A DNA stretch of 64,000 nt from Elephas maximus indicus. Taxonomy: Eukaryota > Chordata > Mammalia > Proboscidea > Elephantidae. How positions within the stretch are numbered: the stretch's first letter is position 1; every line of letters begins with the position of its first letter. The notes under the pieces were generated by a model, which saw only the letters and a program-made list of their open reading frames with translations, made no database searches and was not told the DNA's origin. Where the stretch lies: the NCBI RefSeq assembly GCF_024166365.1, contig NC_064825.1, positions 101,322,480-101,386,479 of the forward strand, read 5' to 3'. This document shows, piece after piece, positions 13,301 through 25,300 of this stretch. The position numbers and the translations under genes were made by a program.

Positions 13301-16300
13301 TGTGGAGGTGGTGACTGAGAACTCTCATACCCTCTATGACCTGGACAGGTGAGGGATGGGTCCCAGGGCTCGGGGCCAGTTGTGAGGGTTGGTGATTTGG
13401 TCCCCTGCTGAGTAGAACTTGAGGAGGCTCAGAATAGGGCCACCTGGCAGATACCGTGTGGCATTTTCTAGAAGCTGGAGAAAAGGGGCTAGGGTTGGGG
13501 GCTGTAGAGCGAGTCACAAAGAGCTTTACCCTCTGGGTGGCAAAGGCTGGTTAGGCCCCAGGAATGAGATCCTGTCTAAGGACCTGCATAGACCTTTTCC
13601 TGATCAGCTCCAAATATGGCTGCAGCCCCATCTGCACCTCATACCCCCACTCCGTCCTGTGCCTCAAAGGCTGCCGTATGACCTCAGTGGGCCCTGTCTG
13701 TTATTCCTACCGACAGATCTTTGTTCTGATAGGCCCAGTTTCTGTACCTAGCATGAGTTCTCTGGGCTCCCTGCTATTTGGGTTTCCAGGCCATGCGTTT
13801 CCATGTGGCTCAGGAGGCCCTAGCCATCCCTGCAGGGAGCTGATAACCACAGAGCAGCCTCTCCCCCTGGCGACAGGCCTCTGTGCTTTCAGAGTCTAGG
13901 AGGAAACCCTCTCCAACCCTTCCTGTCACCCTCCTGCTGCTGCTGCTGCCGAGCCAGCAGCCACCTTGCTCCCGGCCCCCTCTCCCGCCCACTGGTGGCT
14001 GCCAGAAGGCCGGTGCAGGTCACACAGCTGTGCACGTGAGTTGGGCCGCCTGGAGGAGATGCTGTGTGTGGAGCTCCTCCTCCTGCCACGTGCCAGAGGG
14101 GCGGGGGGTACTGCAGGGCAGCAACCTTATTTCTCTGCTAGCAGAGGGAGAAAGAGAGAAAACAAACTGAGAAATGAACTTACCCCGCCAGCCAGGTCTT
14201 GCGTAAGCTGCTTCTCAGCCAACAAGAGCCCCAGGAATCTGGCTGCCTACCGTCCCAATTCACCCGTATATAAACATCCTCAATTTGCCGCTTCACCCTC
14301 CTGTATCTTGCCTTCTTGCAGGAGTAGCTATGTTTCCTCTGCACATGAAAAATACTTTGTAAACTGCAAAGCATTCGGTATTCACTGCTACTATTAACGT
14401 TCCCAGCCCCGGTGTCTGATTTAGGGAGGACAGGCTATACTTGGCCTCTCTGTTCTTAGTAAATGGAGGCAGGAAGGAATGATTTTCTCAGAAAGGAACA
14501 CGTTTATGGCTCTTCTCAGAGCACATCCTCCAAGGCCCTGGCTGGGGGAGAGAGGAAGGCCCAGCCACACTGCAGCTTGGATGAATAGGCCAAGTACCAA
14601 GAAGGCCAGTGGGGACTTTTCTGTGATTAGCGAGATATGGTCAGTCTCTGTCTTCAGGTGGCTCCACGAGGACACCAGGGAACCTGGACTTGAGTCCCAG
14701 TTTTGGCCCTGCCTTGCTCCATTACCTGAGGCACCTGCTCCAGCTCTCTGGGCTTCATTTTCCCTTTCGGTAAAATGGAGACACGGCCTCCCTTGCCCCC
14801 TCCTTCCCACTTAGGGGCGGGACCCATGAGCGGAAGAGAAAAGTCGCCTCAGAGCCTTCAAAGTCTGGGTTTTTTTTTGAGTGGGCCAGGCCACAAAACA
14901 AATGGCCTTGTGAGTGATGCCAGGTGTGTTTGGAATCCCCAGGATCATTGAGCTGAATGGGCAAAAGCCACCCCTTACCTACAAGCGCTTTCAGGCCATC
15001 ATCAGCCGCATGGAGCTCCCCAAGAAGCCAGTGGGCTCGGTGACCAGCCAGCAGATGGAGAGCTGCAGGGCCGAGATCCAGGAGAACCACGACGAAACCT
15101 ATGGTGTGCCGTCCCTGGAGGAGCTAGGTGTGTACTCCTGCCCACAGCCTCCTGCTGGACTCTCCTTTGCAATGTCGTTAGTTGCCATCAAGTCGGTTTG
15201 ATGCATGACAACCTTACGTATAACAGAACAAAATATTGCCCAGGCCCGTACTATCTTCATGATGGTTGGTGTGTTTGAGTCCACTGTTGTGACTTTTGTG
15301 TTAATCTATCTCATTGAGGTTTTCCCTCAGTTTTTTTCTTCTTTGTTAAATAATACATGCTATTATAGAAAGATGAGAAAGTACAGAAAAACAAAAATGG
15401 AAATAACAGTCACAATTCCCAGCCCCCAGAGATAACCACTATTAATGTTGTTGTGTGTCCTTCTAGTCCATTCTCCATTCGTACTGACATATGTAATCTT
15501 CTGTTTCTCAGTCATGCCTCCAGTTTCGTACTTCCCCCTCTCAGACTGTGTAGACCCGTCTGGTGCTGGCATCAGTGGGCTTCTCAATGCCAGGATAACT
15601 AGCATTGCCTCTTGAAAGGGAGTCTGTCATCCTCTGGGTTACTGACCATATCCTTTCTCCCTCCCCTTTCACCTCCCCCCATTTTTTGATCTGAGCAAAG
15701 GTAATCTTCACACCTGAAAACCACAGTTGTTGTCAGTCAACCTTAAAGGGCGAGAAGGCCAGGATTGCTGTCACTTGCCTGGAATGATGAGCATCTGGGA
15801 TGGGGGAGACAAGGGAAAGGAGGGGAAATAGTAACAGTGGGAAGAGAACCAGGATGACCTAGAGCACACAGAAACCCTAAGGGTGACTCAACCCCAGCAG
15901 AGCCAGGGACACTGTGGTTTAGTTCCCATACACACAGAGCAAAACACTGCGTCAAGACGTGCTGAGCTCCCCATGAGCCAGCCTGGCCTCCAGTCCCGTG
16001 ACCTGCGCCTCCTCCTGCAGGGTTCCCCACCGAAGGACTTGGCCCAGCTGTCTGGCAAGGAGGAGAGACAGAAGCTCTGGCCCGCCTGGATAAGCATTTG
16101 GAACGGAAGGTATGGGCCCCCATTTCTGACCCCTGGGAACTGTGTGTGCTGACACCCAGGCAGCAGGAACGTGGAGTCCAGTGCATGTCCCTTAGTGCCT
16201 CATAGCTCCACCTGGTGGGAAAATGAAAATCCTCCTGCAATAATGTAAAAAAAAAAATTTTTTTTTCCTCTGCAATAATAAAAAAAAAACTACCACTTAT

Positions 16301-19300
16301 TGAGTTGGTACCATGTGCCAGTCACTGGGGTGAGCATTTCTAGGTTAAGCACTGCACCGTCTCCTTTAGCCTTCCCATCAGTCCTACAAGGCAACTGTTA
16401 CTCTTTCCATTTTCTTGTTGTTGGGTGCCATCAAGTCGGTTCCACCTCATGGTGACCCTGTGTGCAACAGAACAGAACACTGCCCCGTCCCGCTGCCCCG
16501 TCCCGCGCCACCCTCAGAATTGTTGTGCTCGAGCTCATTGTTGTAGCGATTGTGTCAGTCCATCTCACTGAGGGTCTTCCTTTTTTCACTGACCCTCTAC
16601 GTTACCAAGCATGATATCCTTCTCCAGGGACTGGTCCTTCCTGATAACATGTCCAAAGTACGTGAGATGCAGTCTCGCCATCCTTGCTTCTAAGGAACAT
16701 TCTGGCTGTATTTCGTTCAAGATAGATTTGTTCTTCTATCCCCCAAAAAAACCAAACCCGCTGCTGTCGAGTCAATTCCGACTCATAGTGACCCTATAGG
16801 ACAGAGTTGAACTGCCCCATAGAGTTTCCAAGGAGTGCCTGATGGATTTGAACTGCCGACCTTTTGGTTAGCAGCCATAGCACTTAACCACTATGCCACC
16901 AGGGTTTCCGTTCTTCTGGCAGTCTGTGGTATATTCAGTATTCTTCACCAGCGCCATAATTCAAAGGCATCAATTCTTCTGTCTTCTTTACTCATTGTCC
17001 AGCTCTCCATTTTATAGATTAGGAAATTGAGGCTTGGAGAGGTTGAGTAATTTGTCTGAGGTCACACTGTTAGTAAGTAGTAGAGCAAGACCTTGTTCTA
17101 TGTGCTTCTGAGGCTTACACTAGATTGCCTTTCTTCCTATCGGTGGGCAGGCTCTCCTTACTCAGATGGTATCTGGTCACTGAAGTACATGAGATTAATT
17201 ATGTCGTGTATACGTGTGTCCCCACTTTTTGCTGAGCCTCCTCCAGGGCATTGCTTTCCATTTTCTTGGGCACACAACAAGTGGCTCACCTTTCATGAAG
17301 TGGGACTTGGCAATGGGAAAGAAAGGGGCCCCACAAGCACTTCACCACCATGTCCCAAGACCTCATACCTGGGACTAGAAGAGCAGAGGAGGTTCTTATG
17401 GCTGTGGAGAGTGGTCAGCTCCTAGTTTCCTAGTTTCCAGACGTATCAACTGGCCCTTGAAATCGCAATCTTTTCTGTCCCTTCTTAAATGGCTCAGCAT
17501 TCGGTGGGAGCCAGTTTGGTTGAGTGAAGGCAGAAGCCAGGCTGGGGTGGCTAGGAACTGAAGGTGGGGTGAGGAAATGGACAGGGTTTGGCTGTGGAGG
17601 GAGGAGAGAAGACCCATGTGTAGACAAATAATTTCTCCAGTGTTCTTGGACTGGAGACTGTAAAGAGGGAGAGGTTGACTGTGCAAGAGAGAGAAGGAAG
17701 AGGAGAGGGCTTCGCAGCCAGATGGTCCTGGACAGAGTCACAGGGCGGGGGGAAGGGGCGGAGGTGTGGATGCGGGTGAGTTTGTAGATTTGGTGGCTAA
17801 AAGTTGAGGTGTTTCCACCTGATCGCTTCCATTTCCTTTATGAGGAAGCGAGGCCATCTGATGAAGGTCAGGACAGATGGAGTTTTGAGGAGGGTGTAAA
17901 GTTGGTAAAACGGTCAACATGGAGAAGAAGGGGCGAGTGCTAGGAGTTAACCACGAAGAAGTAGGAGATGTTGTGGAGAGAGACCGGTGTCTGGCGTCAG
18001 AAGCCCAAGTCCAGCCCAGCCTGCCCCTTACCATCTTTGTAACCTCAGGAGAGTCACATATGCTTTGAACTTAGTTTCCTCATTTTCAAAAGGAGGTCAT
18101 GATAAACGCTGCCTGAGAGGATTGTTAAGCTCAAAGGAAAGCAAGCACGTAACCGTGATTTATGACAGTAAAGCCTTAAACCAGTGGCAGTTGCTGATAA
18201 AAGCAAGACCAATTGTGTATCACAAATGACTGCAGACATGACAGTGCTGCTCCTCCGGAATGGGTTGGGAGTTTCCTGCTTTCCCAGTCCCTGTTGAACG
18301 GCGACGAGAAGTTCCTGGGTACCCCTGATGCAGCACCAACTTCAGGGGCCCTTAGCAGATAGATAGAGCAGGGCCTGAGATAGGGATTTTTTTTTTTTTT
18401 CCTAGAAGGTAGAAACCTTTTTTTTGGAGCCCTGGTGGGCTGCTAGCCAAAAGGTAAGCAGTTTGAATCCACCAGCTGCTCCTTGAAAACCTTATGGGAC
18501 AGTTCTACTCTATAATGTCCTATAGAGTCACTGTGAGTCAGAATTGACTCGACAGCAACAGGTTACGGGTTAGAAGCCTTTTTCCTTTCTTCTGTATAAT
18601 GATAGACGTTGTTTGATGCTTTCAGAATTCTTTCATATCTGTCATTTTATTTTATCCCCCGAAAAACCAAAACCAAATCCGCTGCTGTCGAGTTGATTCC
18701 TACTCAAAGCGACCCTATAGGACAGAGTAGAACTGTCCCATAGGGTTTCCAAGGAGCACCTAGTGGATTCCAACTGCTGACCTTTTGGATAGTAGCGGTA
18801 GCTATTTTTATCCCCAGGTGGTAGGAAATTTTGTTCTCATATAACTGGTAAGTAGCTGAGAGACTAACTTACTTGTTCAGGATCATACCACAAATTAAAT
18901 AACTGAGGGCAAGGACGAGGACCTCATCACTTGCTCTTGTCTCCCTCTCACATTCTGCTAGCATGAACTAGTGGGGTGAGCACAGCATTCAAATCCTGAC
19001 ACCATGGCTTTCTGTTCGTGACCTTAGACAGATTACTTACCCACCCAGTGCCTCAGTTTTCTCCACTGTAACTTTAGAGTAACAACACTTACCAAGTATG
19101 ACTACTGTGAAGGTTAAAGGAAGATAATACGTATATGAAATCCCTTTATGCTCAACTGCTAACCCAAAAGTTGGTGATTTGAACCCACCCAGCGATGCCA
19201 TGTAAGAAAGGCCTGGTGACTTGCTTCTGTAAAGATTACAACCAAGAACACCCTATGGACCAGTTCTACTCTAAACACATGGGGTTGCCGTGAGTCAGAA

Positions 19301-22300
19301 TCAGCTCGACAGCAGTAGGTTATTTTTGTTGTTGTTGTTAGTGTGGTCCCTGGCACAAAAGGAAACGTGAATCCCCAATTTGAGTAGGGCTGGCTTTTCA
19401 AACAGATGAAGTAGGTGGCTGCATATGAGTCTTCCTGCCAAAAACCCTTTTCTCCAACATACAGTCATAAAGTATAAAATTCAACCACTAGAAATTTATT
19501 ACTTTGAGTCGAGACTTAAGTGTTTTAAAACACAAATTCTCAAAATGTCCTGTGAATCAAGGTATCACCTTAGTAAGACTTAGCATGTTGTTGTTGTTAG
19601 GTGCCATCAAGTTGGTTCTGACTCAAAGTGATCCTGTGTCAGCAGAACAAAACACGGCCTGGCCCTGCGCCATCTTCACAGTCGTTACTGTGCCTGAGCG
19701 CATGAGTGAAGCCACTGTGTCAGTCCATCTTGTTGAGGAACTTCCTCTTTTTTTGCTTACCCGCAACTTTATACCATGTGTGATGTCCTTCTCCAGGGAC
19801 TGGTCCTTCCTGGTAACGTGTTCACAGTATGTGAGATAAAGTCTCGCCATCCCCGTGTCTGGGGACCATTCTGGCTGTACTTCTTCCAAGACAGATTTTG
19901 CTTTTCTGGCAGTCCATGGTATATTCTGGAGCCCTGGTGATACAGTGGTTGAGAGCTATGGCTGCTAACCAAAAGGTCAGCAGTTTGAATCCACCAGCTG
20001 CTCCTTGGAAATTCTATGGGGCAGGTCTGCTCTGTCTATAGGGTCACTGTGAGTTGGAATCTAAACTACACCAATGGTTTTTTTTTTTTTTTTTAATGGT
20101 ATATTCAGTATTCTTTGCCGACACCATAATTTGAAGGAATCAATTCTTCTTCATTCTTATTCAGTGTCCAGCTTTTGCGTGCATATGGGGCAATTGAAAA
20201 TACCATGGCTTAGGTCAGGTGCACCTTAGTCCTCAAAGTGACATCTTTGCTTTTTAACACCTTAAAGAGGTCTTTTGCAGCAGATTTGCCCAGTGCAATA
20301 CATCATGTTTGATTTCTTGACTGCTGCTTCCATGGGCATTGACTGTGGAGCCAAGTAAAATGAAATCCTTGACAACTTCAGTCTTTTCTCCATTAATCAT
20401 GATGTTGCTTATTGGTCCAGTTGTGAGGATTTTTGTTGCCTTTATGTTGAAGTGTAATCCATACTGAAGGCTATGATCTTTGATCTTCATCAGTAAGTGC
20501 TTCAAGTCCTCTTCACTTTCATCAAGCATGGTTGTATCATCTGTATAACGGAGGTTGTTAATGAGCCTTCCTCCAGTCCTGATGCCCTGTTCTTCATATA
20601 GTCCAGCTTCTTGGATTGTTTGCTCTGCATGCAGATCCAGTAAGTATGGTGAAAGGATACAACCCTGACACGCACCGTTCCTGACTTTAAACTATGCATT
20701 ACTTCCTTGTTCTGTTAGAATGACTGCCTCTTGCTCTATGTACAGGTTCCTCACGAGCACAATTAACTGTTCTGGAATTCCCATTCTTCACAGTGTTATC
20801 CATAATTTGTTATGATCCACACAGTCAAATGCCTTTGCATAGTCAATAAAACAGAGGTAAACATCTTTCTGGTATTCTTTGCTTTCAGCCAAGATCCATC
20901 TGACATCAGCAACATATCCCCCATTCCACATCCTCTTCTGAATCCAGCTTGAATTTCTGGCGGTTCCCTGTCGATGTACTGCTGCAGCTGTTTTCAAATT
21001 ATCTTCAGGATAATTTTACTTGTGTGTGATATTCATGATATTGTTTGATAATTGCCACATTCTGTTGGATCACCGTTTTTGGACTAGGCATGTATATGAA
21101 TCTCTTCAGTAAGTTTGCCAAGTAACTGTCTTTCAAATTTCTTGGCATAGAAGAGTGAGTGCTGCCAGCGTTGCATCCATTTGTAGAAACATCTCAACTG
21201 GTATTCTGTCAATTCCTGGAGCCTTGATTTTTGCCAGTGCCTTCGGTGCAACTTGGACTTCTTCCTTCAGTACCATTGGTTCTTGGTCATATGCTACCTC
21301 CTGAAATGGTTGAATGTCGACCAGTTCTTTTTAGTACAGTGACTCTGTGTATTCCTTCCATCTTCTTTTGATGCTTCCTAAATCCTTCAATTTTTTACCC
21401 ATAGAATCCTTCAGTATTACAACTCAAGGCTTGATTTTTTTTCTTTGGTTCTCTCAGCTTGAGAAATACCAAGTATGCGCTTCCCTTTTGGGTTTCTAAC
21501 TCCAAGTCTTTGCACCTATCATTGTAGTATTTGACTTTGTCTTCTCGAGGTGCCCTTTGAAATCTTCTGTTCAGGTCTTTTACTTCATCATTTCTTCCAT
21601 TTGCTTTAGCTACTGTACATTCAAGAGAAAATTTCAGAGTCTCTTCTGACATCAATTATAGTCTTTTTTCTGTCTGTTTAATGACCTTTTGCTTTCTTCA
21701 TGTATGATGTCCTTGAGGTCATACCACAACTCGTCTGGTCTTCCATCATTAGTGTTCAATTCGTCAAATCTGTTCTTGAGATGGTATCTAAATTCAGGGT
21801 GGATATACTCAGGATCATACTTTGGCTCTAGTGAACTTGTTTTAATTTTCTCCAGCTTCAATTTGAAAACTTGACATATGAGCAATTCGCATAAGAAATG
21901 CCAGTGGGAAGGGGATATCCTAACACAGGAGAGTGTGTGTGCAGGAGGGGAGCAGGAGGAGTGGGGAGCCTTGACCTGGTAGAAAAGTCTGTCTGAAAAG
22001 GCAGTCAGAGGCCCCTGAGTCCTGAAGGAGTAGAGGAAGGAAGTGCTAGTAGAGTGGACAGTGGAGGAAATGGGAGGCCTAGAAAAGAAACAATGGCCAC
22101 TTCCATGAGCTGGAATTCAGCCCTGGTTGGGAATCATGCCAGGAAGTCAGGAGTCTTTCTCAGGCCTTTCCTATCTTCCCCTTCTTTTTCCACTGTAGGC
22201 TTGGGTTGCCAACTATGAGAGACCCCGAATGAATGCCAACTCCCTCCTGGCCAGCCCCACGGGCCTCAGCCCCTACCTGCGCTTCGGTTGCCTCTCCTGC

Positions 22301-25300
22301 CGCCTGTTTTACTACCGCCTGTGGGAGCTGTATAAGAAGGTGAGGGCGGAGTGATGGCAGCACGCCCCTGCTCTCAGTTGCACCTAGAGGGCCAGGACCT
22401 TCTGGGCTAGTCAGTCACCCTGAAAAAGCCCTGGGAATGGGAGGGGCTGGGCTGTGCATCCTAGAGGGTTTAAATGGGCATCTAGCCTGGAGGAGGTATG
22501 AAGAGCCCCTGTCCAAGAGGTGGCAGAGCCAAGCACATCCTGTAGAGCAGAAGGACAGGCAGAAAAGCAGACCGCTGGGTGTGACCCTAGAGGTGGCAGG
22601 TCTGCTGGCTGCAGGTGGATGGGGGCAAAGTACTCAGGGTGGGAGGCAGGAAGGGTGAGTCTAGAGCCAGGCCTAGGCCGAGAAGCACAGCCACCCTCTA
22701 GGGGGCTGCACCAGAGCATTAAAAGCACAGTCCAGGAGCAGCTGTTGCCCGTCGGCGATGGAGGAAACACTCAGAGGGGCTGCATGCGGCCTAAGAGGCA
22801 AATAACCCTGTGTTCCCACATCCCCAAAGGAGAGAGGACAGCCTGTTCACAGTCATCAGATCATCCTTGTGTCTACAGTCTGTAATGTAATTTCCTCATC
22901 CATGCCAGCATCAGGATTTTGTGCCAACATCAGCATGGGGTGGCTTTGCCACTTTGGTGGGTCATCTTGTAATGTTAAGAAAATCATTATTTACATGGAG
23001 GCCTGATCTTTTCGTTCCCTCACACCCCCAGATTCAGGCTGTTGTATATAACTTACCTAATCAGAATCTAGACTGAGCATATTTTATGCCTGCTGATGGG
23101 AAACTTCCTTTTGACTTTCTAGGAAGTGGAGCCAGACAGGGAGCCGTGAGGACTAGGATCATGGCCCAGTCTTGCGGCATCTGGTTCCTAACGCAGAATC
23201 CTGCTGGGATATCCCTTTCTACTGCTTGACTCTCTCCAGCCACCTTACTCCTCAGGGCAGTAGCACAGCCAGGGACTGGGTCATTGCCAAGGAGGGGTTT
23301 AATCTGCAGGCATACAGTGCTGCTGCTGCTTCGAGGGGCAGTCCTTCCATGTGTTTAGGGGATTTAGAGCCACCAAGTTTGTGGTGGCTCCGGATTTCTC
23401 TGTGGGAGAGGCCTGAGCAATGCGTACCGAGAGCTGGTCAGGTGTTTGTAACCACGTGCTCCCCCCGCCCCTCAGGTGAAGCGGAACAGCACACCCCCTC
23501 TCTCCCTATTTGGGCAACTCCTGTGGCGAGAGTTCTTCTACACGGCAGCCACCAACAACCCCAGGTTTGACCGCATGGAGGGGAACCCCATCTGCATCCA
23601 GATCCCCTGGGACCGCAACCCAGAGGCCCTGGCCAAGTGGGCCGAGGGCAAGACAGGCTTTCCTTGGATCGACGCCATCATGACCCAACTGAGGCAGGAG
23701 GGCTGGATCCACCATCTGGCCCGGCACGCCGTGGCCTGCTTCCTTACCCGTGGGGACCTCTGGGTCAGCTGGGAGAGCGGGGTCCGGGTGAGTGCCCTAG
23801 CAGCGGGAAGCAGCCTGTCCCCTCTGGTCAGGCCCAGCAAAGGGCAGCCCTCTTCTAGGCTGGGGGATGGGCTGGGATCCTGGGTCCAGGAGATTCCCTC
23901 CAAACCCTGCTTGGCATGCCGTCAGCAGAGAGCTTTTGGCTTTTCTCCACTGGGGACTGCGGTTACTTGGAAACCACTGTGGCCATAAGTCCCCAAGGAG
24001 GCTGATTCCCCACCCGCCCCCTCCAGGTATTTGACGAGCTGCTTCTGGATGCAGACTTCAGCGTGAACGCGGGCAGCTGGATGTGGCTGTCCTGCAGTGC
24101 TTTCTTCCAGCAGTTCTTCCACTGCTACTGCCCTGTGGGCTTTGGCCGTCGCACGGACCCCAGCGGAGACTACATCAGGTAAGGGTGCAGACCAGACACT
24201 CTGGCTTCTGACCCTGCAGCCTTCTTCTCGGGTGGGAGACCCTTGGCCCATTGAAGGTGGGTCCAAGTGTGGTGACGGGTCGTCCGGTATGTATCTTTCA
24301 GGCGATACCTGCCCAAACTGAAAGGGTTCCCCTCTCGCTACATCTACGAGCCCTGGAATGCCCCCGAGTCAATTCAGAAGGCAGCCAAGTGCATCATTGG
24401 TGTGGACTACCCACGGCCCATCGTCAACCATGCTGAGACCAGCCGGCTCAACATTGAGCGAATGAAGCAGATCTACCAGCAGCTGTCCCGCTACCGGGGA
24501 CTCTGTAAGCAGCCTCTACTCCCCTCCCCACCCCACCCCACCCCACCCTACCCCACCCCACCCCACCCCACCCCACCCCCTAGCTCCCTGAAGGGGAGGA
24601 CACCTGTGAGCTCCGAGAGGGGCAAGTGGGGATTTCCAGACATTTGCAGATGGAGGCTGAGTGCTGTCTTCCAGGCTATTAAGTAGACCCGACTTCCCAG
24701 GGCCTACAGGCTGGGCCTCCCTGAGCAGTTGTGGGGTGATGAGAAGAGATGGCTTCTCAGTGTCATGGGCCAACCCCTTCTCCCTAATCTCCTGCCCTGC
24801 GGCCCTCTGCAGTCCTGTCCAGTTATATTCTGACTGCTCCCTTGCCTCTCTCCCAGGTCTCCTGGCATCTGTCCCTTCCTGTGTGGAAGACCTCAGCAGC
24901 CCTGTGGCTGAGCCCAGCTCAAGCCAGGCTGGGAGCTCGAACAGTGCAGGTGAGTGCCAGTTGGCCTCTCCATAGCTTGTGCGCCTCCCAGAGCATAGTG
25001 AAGCGTCTCTAGTTCAGTCACTGCGGGCTGAGGATAGAAGCCAAAACAAGTCCTGTCCCTCATGGGGCTTAGATTCCACGTGGGGGCGACAGGGACCAAG
25101 GAAGATGATTTCATGCCAAGGACTTTGGGGAGAAATAAAATTGAGTGGTTTGATAGAGGGTGACTAGGGAAGGAAGAAGTGGTTACTTTGGGCTACTGTA
25201 GATTGGAGTAGTCGGGAACACCTGCCTGAGCAGAGAATGAGCAGGAGATAGACCTTCCACAAACTGGAGGAAGAACATTCTAAGCAACAGGAATAACAAG

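Larger units (their letters stand above)
16275..17110 (-). repeat. MIR element split by a nested LINE and SINE
   Basis: 16275-16413 and 17007-17110 are the halves of one antisense MIR (ending TAGATTAGGAAATTGAGGCT and GGTCACACTGTTAGTAAG). The junction carries the duplication TCCATTTT (16406-16413 and 17006-17013). Confidence 0.8.

Noticed and set aside
24520-24580. Short regular repeats as a CRISPR array
   Set aside because: A simple pentanucleotide array in a mammalian intron, with no spacers.
25130-25145. AATAAA in CRY2 intron 10 as an alternative poly(A) signal
   Set aside because: Isolated hexamer without an obvious GT-rich downstream element. Chance AATAAA is common.
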